A DNA stretch of 26,925 nt from JOPF133 sp052144935. Lineage in GTDB: Bacteria; Acidobacteriota; Terriglobia; Bryobacterales; Bryobacteraceae. The notes below the pieces were generated by a model. The model did no database searches. It saw only the letters and a program-made list of their open reading frames with translations, and had not been told where the DNA came from. The stretch spans positions 1 through 26,925 of the forward strand of contig JBKQPR010000123.1 in NCBI GenBank assembly GCA_052144935.1. The letters are read 5' to 3'. Positions within the stretch are counted from its first letter, which is position 1, and every line of letters begins with the position of its first letter. Positions 22,923 to 26,925 of the stretch are shown in pieces. The position numbers were made by a program, and so were the translations under genes.

Positions 22923-23014
22923 CCGAAATTTTTGGAATTAAAAGTGACGGCCCCTTTGTTTCCACACGATCGGATCCCAAGGACCGGGGCCGGGAGGGAA
23001 ACCGGTGGGATAGC

Positions 23015-23047
23015 TTGACACGAATGATCCTGTAGTGTATTGTAGTG
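23015..23047 (+). promoter_or_regulatory. promoter and candidate operator of the toxin-antitoxin operon
   Basis: TTGACA (23015-23020), a 17-bp spacer and TATTGT (23038-23043) form a good sigma70 promoter. A 7-bp direct repeat TGTAGTG occurs at 23031 and 23041, period exactly 10 bp, overlapping the -10 box. RHH antitoxins bind short repeats spaced by about one helical turn, so this is a likely autoregulatory operator (inference). Confidence 0.55.
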
Positions 23048-23061
23048 GAAGGAGGCAGGAG

Positions 23062-23280
23062 ATGCGCTCGGTCCTTTCGGTAAGTTTGTCTGAAGAAGTA
23101 TCGTCCGAACTCGAGAAGTTGGCAAGAAGCACGGGCCGGACCAAAAGCGACATTGTCAAGGAGTCGATCGATCTCTATCTATGGGAGGCGCGATTCCGTA
23201 AGTTACAGAGGCGGGTAGGCACAAGAGCCAAGAAGGCCGGCATAGTCAACGAAGAAGACGTGCTGAAGGCCATATCGTGA
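23062..23280 (+). CDS. ribbon-helix-helix antitoxin
   Basis: The 72-residue protein has an N-terminal beta strand (RSVLSVSLS, residues 2-10), helix SSELEKLARSTGRT, and second helix KSDIVKESIDLYLWE: the RHH fold of CopG/MetJ-like repressors with the conserved turn TGRTKSD. The C-terminal part (RVGTRAKKAGIVNEEDVLKA) would bind and inhibit the toxin. AAGGAGG at 23049-23055 gives an ideal start at 23062. Its stop overlaps the toxin's start (GTGA, 23277-23280), the usual translational coupling. It should dimerise on the upstream TGTAGTG repeats and repress the operon. Confidence 0.85.
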   Translation: MRSVLSVSLSEEVSSELEKLARSTGRTKSDIVKESIDLYLWEARFRKLQRRVGTRAKKAGIVNEEDVLKAIS

Positions 23281-23681
23281 GAGCCGTTTTTGATACGAAT
23301 GTTCTGGTGGCCGCCTTTGTCAGTGAAGGCGTCTGTTCTAAACTTCTCATTCGAGCACGAAAGAGACAATTTCACCTTTTTATCTCCGATTTCATTCTCC
23401 AGGAGTTTGAGCGGGTTCTCATCAGGAAGCTTAGGGTTCCAAGAAACGAGGCAAAGGATGCGGTAAGACTTATTTCAGAAGCCACCTCTGTGATTCTTCT
23501 TCCTCAAAGGCTTGATGTGCCTGTCTGCCGTGACGCAGAGGATGATAACGTATTAGCGTGCAGCCTGGCAGCGCAGACCGATTATCTGGTCACGGGAGAT
23601 GCAGATCTTTTGGACCTGCGATCTTTTCGGAATACTCTCATCATCTCGCCGCGGGATTTTGAGTCACTCTTTGTTGATTAA
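23277..23681 (+). CDS. PIN-domain toxin (VapC-like ribonuclease)
   Basis: The 134-residue protein is a complete PIN domain of the putative toxin-antitoxin PIN family (COG1569 type). Acidic residues for Mg2+ binding are all present: Asp6 (FDTNVLV), Glu43 (FILQEFERV), Asp90 (DAEDDNVLA) and Asp108/Asp110 (LVTGDADLL). Such proteins cleave tRNA, rRNA or mRNA when freed from the antitoxin. It starts with GTG within the antitoxin stop codon, so expression depends on translation of the antitoxin. Composition is moderate in GC, like its right-hand neighbours. No frameshift is seen, so the pair should be functional. Confidence 0.87.
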   Translation: MRAVFDTNVLVAAFVSEGVCSKLLIRARKRQFHLFISDFILQEFERVLIRKLRVPRNEAKDAVRLISEATSVILLPQRLDVPVCRDAEDDNVLACSLAAQTDYLVTGDADLLDLRSFRNTLIISPRDFESLFVD

Positions 23682-23769
23682 CGGCCCAATATCTCCATTC
23701 AGTGACGCAATGGTTTTTTTGGGAACGCTCAGCGTGCCGTCGATTTAGGGGAAGCAGCAAGGGCACAAA

Positions 23770-23794
23770 GGAGAAAGATTGTGAGAATTTCTCC
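23770..23794. terminator. possible hairpin between the toxin and acyl-CoA synthetase genes
   Basis: GGAGAAA (23770-23776) and TTTCTCC (23788-23794) form a 7-bp stem with an 11-base loop, between the convergent genes ending at 23681 and 23873. It lacks a long U-tract, so termination is only a guess. Otherwise this 190-bp gap holds nothing recognisable. Confidence 0.3.
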
Positions 23795-23872
23795 TCACCA
23801 TGCTGCATCACTGCCGCCTTGGGCAAGGCGTGTTCCTCTATAATCGTGCCACACAAGAGAGATGAGGAACCG

Positions 23873-25318
23873 TCAGAAATCTTTCTTTCTGCGCACCTGT
23901 CCGTAGTGAACAAGGGCATACATGGCGCGAGCACACTGTTCCGGTGTGTCGTAGATCGGTATCCCGCCTTCTCTAAGGATGCCTTCCATGATATCGTGTT
24001 CCATCCGGGCAAATCGAAGACAAATAACGGGTTTATTATATTTCTTCGGCAGCGATGCGTAGACCTTTGCTCCGTCAAGGGCAACTCGAACGGGTTCGGG
24101 GAGCGAATCAGAATTCCGATCAATTTTTAGAGAACGATCCCAGATTTGCGGACTGACCGGCACGTTGCTGATGACGCCGTCGATATAATCAAGCTTGAGC
24201 AGCTTTTCTATTATTTCCGCCTCCTGAAGCGCTGTGCGTGCGCTTCCGGCAAAGTCGATGGGATTTTTTGCCGGGGGTGCGTGTGCCGGAAGCAATGCGG
24301 TGATACTGGATGCGGTGTCCGCGTCCAATTCCGGCAGGTCGAGGCCAAGGGCCGAGCAGGCATCTGTTCCGACAACCCCCTGTCCTCCGCTCCCGAGTAT
24401 GGCGACGCGGTTGCCGTCAGCCAAGGGCAGCTCAACAAGCGCCTCGGCCATTTCAAAGAGATGGAAGGATTCGTCCACCTGCAGCAATCCAATCTGCTTG
24501 CATACGCCGTCAAAGATCCTCTCGGATCCTGCAATCGATGCCGTGTGTGACAGGGTGGCCCGCGCGCCGGCCGCATAACGGCCAGCCTTATAAACGACAA
24601 TGGGTTTTTTCTTTATCACCCGGCGGGCGACCGTGAAAAAACGCCTGCCGTCTTTCAGTCCCTCGAGGTAGAGCACGATTACCTTCGTATCCTCATCGTC
24701 CGCGAGGTATTCGAGGTAGTCAGATACCTGAAGGTCGGCCTGGTTTCCGATACTGATGAATTTGCTTAACCCGTATCCCTTGCTGCTGGCGACCTGGGCC
24801 ATAGCAACGCCAAAGGTCCCGCTCTGTGAAATAAATGCAATCGGACCCGCTTTGGGCGCCTGGGGAAAGCATAAACTGAGTTGTCCCGCGGCGCTCCATA
24901 TGCCCATGCCATTAGGTCCCACCAGCCTGATACCGCCTGAACGGGCCACCTCTACCATCGCGCGCTCAATTTCCCTTCCCTCTTCGCTGACCTCGGCAAA
25001 GCCGGCGCTTATCACAACGGCCGCTTTGATGCCTTTCTCGATACAGTCACGCAAGACGCCCGGAACCGTTGCCGCAGGCGTGGTGATCACGGCAAGATCA
25101 ATAGCAGCCGGCACCGCGGAGACGCTGGAGTAGGTAGAAAGCCCCAATATTTCGCGTTTTGTGGGGTTGATGGGGTAAATGGCCCCCTTGAAGCCCGTTT
25201 TCAGAGGCCTCGCAACCATCAGGTACCCCCACTTTCCGAAAGTGTCCGATGCCCCTATCACGGCTATTGATTTTGGTTTGAAAATGTAGTCGAGCTCTTC
25301 GCTTATCTTCTTGTTCAA
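23873..25318 (-). CDS. NDP-forming acyl-CoA synthetase, alpha (CoA-binding) subunit
   Basis: The 481-residue cytoplasmic protein has residues 10-130 as the CoA-binding Rossmann domain (KSIAVIGASDTFGKWGYLM, IYPINPTK, ISAGFAE, LVGPNGMGIW). It continues with the succinyl-CoA-ligase-like domain (GPIAFISQSGTFGVAMAQVA, ISIGNQADLQVSDYLEYLAD) and the phosphohistidine loop TLSHTASIAGS, His258, matching His257 of the archaeal ADP-forming acetyl-CoA synthetase alpha subunit. A second ligase-CoA domain follows (ILGSGGQGVVGTDACSALGL). The reaction is acyl-CoA + ADP + Pi to acid + CoA + ATP, an energy-conserving step in anaerobes. The ATP-grasp beta part is not in this window, so it must be encoded elsewhere. 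TTG at 25318 is the start, supported by AGAGGAG six bases before it; the open frame further upstream is not protein-like. Confidence 0.87.
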   Translation of the reverse strand: MNKKISEELDYIFKPKSIAVIGASDTFGKWGYLMVARPLKTGFKGAIYPINPTKREILGLSTYSSVSAVPAAIDLAVITTPAATVPGVLRDCIEKGIKAAVVISAGFAEVSEEGREIERAMVEVARSGGIRLVGPNGMGIWSAAGQLSLCFPQAPKAGPIAFISQSGTFGVAMAQVASSKGYGLSKFISIGNQADLQVSDYLEYLADDEDTKVIVLYLEGLKDGRRFFTVARRVIKKKPIVVYKAGRYAAGARATLSHTASIAGSERIFDGVCKQIGLLQVDESFHLFEMAEALVELPLADGNRVAILGSGGQGVVGTDACSALGLDLPELDADTASSITALLPAHAPPAKNPIDFAGSARTALQEAEIIEKLLKLDYIDGVISNVPVSPQIWDRSLKIDRNSDSLPEPVRVALDGAKVYASLPKKYNKPVICLRFARMEHDIMEGILREGGIPIYDTPEQCARAMYALVHYGQVRRKKDF

Positions 25319-25327
25319 GTATGCTCC

Positions 25328-25493
25328 TCTTAGAAATAAAGCCGCGTTTGAATCTCTAATGGGATAGACCAAGTGCCATCGAAATGAAATAAATATACAA
25401 CCTGAATTCTTAGAAATAAAGGGGGCCGGGTCATTTGTTTCCCGGGACCTCAAGAACGAGAGCAGGAAACAAATTCCTTGACATCTTAGAAAT
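25328..25493. repeat. threefold TCTTAGAAAT direct repeat in the divergent promoter region
   Basis: TCTTAGAAATAAAG occurs at 25328-25341 and 25408-25421 (14 identical bases, 80 bp apart), and the first ten bases recur at 25484-25493 (76 bp further), inside the promoter spacer of the gene at 25534. The first copy overlaps the ribosome-binding region of the acyl-CoA synthetase gene. The regular spacing in a 215-bp divergent region suggests a shared regulator site, possibly with looping. Confidence 0.45.
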
Positions 25494-25505
25494 CTTTGTT
25501 AAAGT
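25478..25505 (+). promoter_or_regulatory. sigma70-like promoter of the small-protein gene
   Basis: TTGACA (25478-25483) is a perfect -35 box, followed after 16 bp by TAAAGT (25500-25505, four of six). It would give a leader of about 20 bases carrying AAGGAGG at 25521-25527, before the ATG at 25534. Confidence 0.5.
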
Positions 25506-25533
25506 ATTCACTAATTAAGAAAGGAGGCTACCG

Positions 25534-25743
25534 ATGGCGTTTTCAACGGATTCGACACTGGGAGAAATCTTAGATAATGAGAAGGGCAAGGCTGTTTTGG
25601 AGAAACACATGCCGGGCGTATCGAGTGACCCTCGGACGGCCATGGGCCGGGGCATGACCCTGAAACAGATTGCAGCTTTTATGCCTGGGCAGATTACACC
25701 TGCTCTGCTTGAAGCCATCAACGCAGATCTGAAGAAAATCTAA
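25534..25743 (+). CDS. small stand-alone domain protein (helical, HMPG motif)
   Basis: The 69-residue soluble protein has the pattern STLGEILDNEKGKAVLEKHM-PGVSSDP and MGRGMTLKQIAAFMPGQITP followed by LLEAINADLKK. I remember the same domain as a C-terminal appendage of some glycoside hydrolases and as free-standing small proteins (typical wording: DNP..KAVLEKH.PG...NP....GMTLK.L....PG....EKL..I...L), but I know no function. AAGGAGG seven bases upstream and the good promoter suggest a well-expressed gene. It is divergent from the acyl-CoA synthetase and convergent with glucose-6-phosphate isomerase. Confidence 0.75.
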   Translation: MAFSTDSTLGEILDNEKGKAVLEKHMPGVSSDPRTAMGRGMTLKQIAAFMPGQITPALLEAINADLKKI

Positions 25744-25846
25744 TTTGATCTTACGTGATTCGGAGTGAGCAACCTTCCGGTGTCGTCGGAGCGACATAGG
25801 TTGATGCCGCCGGATGTGTGCATCTTCGACTACATCACTTTCCACG

Positions 25847-26925
25847 TCACGAGGCATACCGGTACCGTGAACGAAACGGGGGGTCGGCACACACCTCTTT
25901 GATCGGATGATCCGCGTTCGCCGATGCATGCTCCAGCGATTTGAATACCACCTCCGCCTCATCCGGTGCGCCGATAGCAGCCGCAATCTCCTCTGATGTG
26001 AAAGACTTTCCTTTTTCTTTCTTGAGAAAGGCGAGGGCTTTGGTCTGGAGCTCAATGATCAACCCTGCCGCCTTCTTCCCCGCCTCCACACCGGGCTGAT
26101 GATAGGCATTGACGTTGACCAGTGATGCATAGAAGCCTACGGCCCGCTCGTAGAGCGCGATTAAGGCGCCGATGGAACGGGGATCTATCTTTTCAACCGT
26201 CAGGGTGATGGATTCCCGGTCCTTTTCGCTCAGGGCCCTTCGGGTCCCCTGGAGAAAAGCATTCAGATAATCGCCGCTGGTGGCCTTCCCGTCCAACACT
26301 GAAGACCGGCCTTCACGGTCCGCAAGCACCTCAATGAAAGTGACAAAAAAGTTGTTCAGCCCTTCGCGGAGCTGCTGGACATAAGCGTGCTGGTCCGTGG
26401 AGCCTTTGTTGCCGTAAACCGAAATTCCCTGATTGACGATTTGGCCGCTGCGATCCTTCTCTTTGCCAAGGGACTCCATGACGAGCTGCTGCAGGTATTT
26501 CGGAAAGAACTGAAGTCTATCCTTGTAAGGGAGAATGACCATATCTTTTTTTCCGCGCCCCCCGGTGGCATGATACCAGGCGAGAGCCAGAAGAGCAGCC
26601 GGGTTGGACCGGGAGTCCTTTTTCCGGGTTACTTCGTCGCAGAGACGGGCGCCTTCCAGGAGCGCATCGACATCAAAACCCTGGAGTGCGGCGGGAAGAA
26701 GTCCCACTGCAGAAGTCTCAGAGGTTCTGCCACCCACCCAATCCCACATCGGGAAACGTGCGATCCATCCTTCCTTTTTTGCTATCCGGTCGAGGCCGCT
26801 ATTCAGCTCGGTAATCGCAACGGCGTGTTTTTCGAATCGAAGACCTTTTGATTGATAAGCAGCCTTTGCTTCAAGCATCCCATTTCGAGTTTCTATCGTT
26901 CCGCCACTTTTTGAGATGACAATGG
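25847..26925 (-). CDS. pgi: glucose-6-phosphate isomerase (5' end outside the window)
   Basis: The visible 359 residues are the C-terminal two thirds of a phosphoglucose isomerase. The phosphate-binding VISKSGGTIETR lies at the window edge, followed by DWVGGRTSETSAVGLLPAAL, QLVMESLGKEKDRSG and YGNKGSTDQHAYVQQLREGL, which holds the ring-opening His. NVNAYHQPGVEAGKKAA then carries the final catalytic Lys. The enzyme interconverts glucose-6-phosphate and fructose-6-phosphate in glycolysis and gluconeogenesis. The C-terminus has an extra helical domain (FTSEEIAAAIGAPDEAEVVF...) that looks like a small winged-helix, as in the PGI subgroup of anaerobic bacteria. The frame is open to 26925, so the start lies beyond the window. 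The low-GC third positions match the acyl-CoA synthetase rather than the left-hand genes. Confidence 0.92.
   Translation of the reverse strand, partial: IVISKSGGTIETRNGMLEAKAAYQSKGLRFEKHAVAITELNSGLDRIAKKEGWIARFPMWDWVGGRTSETSAVGLLPAALQGFDVDALLEGARLCDEVTRKKDSRSNPAALLALAWYHATGGRGKKDMVILPYKDRLQFFPKYLQQLVMESLGKEKDRSGQIVNQGISVYGNKGSTDQHAYVQQLREGLNNFFVTFIEVLADREGRSSVLDGKATSGDYLNAFLQGTRRALSEKDRESITLTVEKIDPRSIGALIALYERAVGFYASLVNVNAYHQPGVEAGKKAAGLIIELQTKALAFLKKEKGKSFTSEEIAAAIGAPDEAEVVFKSLEHASANADHPIKEVCADPPFRSRYRYAS

Noticed and set aside
23641..24130. Frames on both strands covering 23.7-24.1 kb
   Set aside because: They overlap the end of the acyl-CoA synthetase gene, lack starts and carry no motifs.
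1..26925. tRNA, rRNA, riboswitch or biosynthetic cluster
   Set aside because: None of the conserved sequences or enzyme sets could be seen on reading both strands.

Overview
The window looks like two genome backgrounds joined at about 22.35-22.45 kb. Positions 1 to about 22,330 are GC-rich and carry several hallmarks of Acidobacteria, most likely Solibacteres/Bryobacterales: an ADOP-type orphan ABC permease, an Oar-like TonB-dependent receptor with a carboxypeptidase-regulatory N-terminus and a Gly/Pro-rich loop, many small secreted or Tat-exported enzymes, and dispersed palindromic repeats. From about 22,430 to the end the sequence is clearly more AT-rich, uses AGA/AGG and TTG starts more freely and has strong Shine-Dalgarno sequences. 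Its genes (an NDP-forming acyl-CoA synthetase alpha subunit, an anaerobe-type glucose-6-phosphate isomerase, a PIN toxin-antitoxin pair) suggest an anaerobic Desulfobacterota/Syntrophales-like bacterium. A fragment of an IS110-family transposase sits at the join. Either this is transfer next to an insertion sequence or the contig is a metagenomic chimera; the sequence alone cannot decide.

Layout. 0.1-4.0 kb: a small coiled-coil protein, a secreted metallo-beta-lactamase-fold hydrolase, a Gfo/Idh/MocA oxidoreductase, a secreted SnoaL/DUF4440-like protein and a redoxin-like thiol protein. 4.0-6.5 kb: an ADOP permease with a Walker-A fragment of a lost ABC ATPase behind it. 6.6-9.0 kb: a GH78 alpha-L-rhamnosidase whose 5' end is a nine-copy 12-bp tandem repeat (VPSG) instead of a signal peptide. 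9.0-10.5 kb: decayed DNA with a PIN-domain fragment and a frameshifted YVTN-type beta-propeller pseudogene. 10.6-11.4 kb: a Tat-exported hydroxypyruvate isomerase-like TIM barrel. 11.6-18.0 kb: a CpxR/CpxA-like two-component pair, divergent from a secreted Gly/Met-rich protein and a large outer-membrane receptor. 18.5-19.7 kb: a fosmidomycin-resistance-type MFS exporter. 19.7-22.0 kb: a graveyard (IS630 transposase, MacB-like permease tail, tyrosine-recombinase fragment) around one intact PEBP-family gene. 22.0-22.3 kb: a small three-helix membrane protein. 22.5-26.9 kb: the second background.

The left part fits a soil heterotroph that degrades plant or microbial polysaccharide: rhamnosidase, sugar oxidoreductase, isomerase and a SusC/Oar-like receptor, with a two-component system beside the receptor. 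I do not see a clear new defence or biosynthetic system. The best leads are the two-genome junction with its IS110 scar, the rhamnosidase 5' tandem repeat, the Gly/Met-rich protein and receptor opposite a Cpx-like regulator, the dispersed palindromes, and several compact operator-like repeats upstream of genes in the right-hand part.
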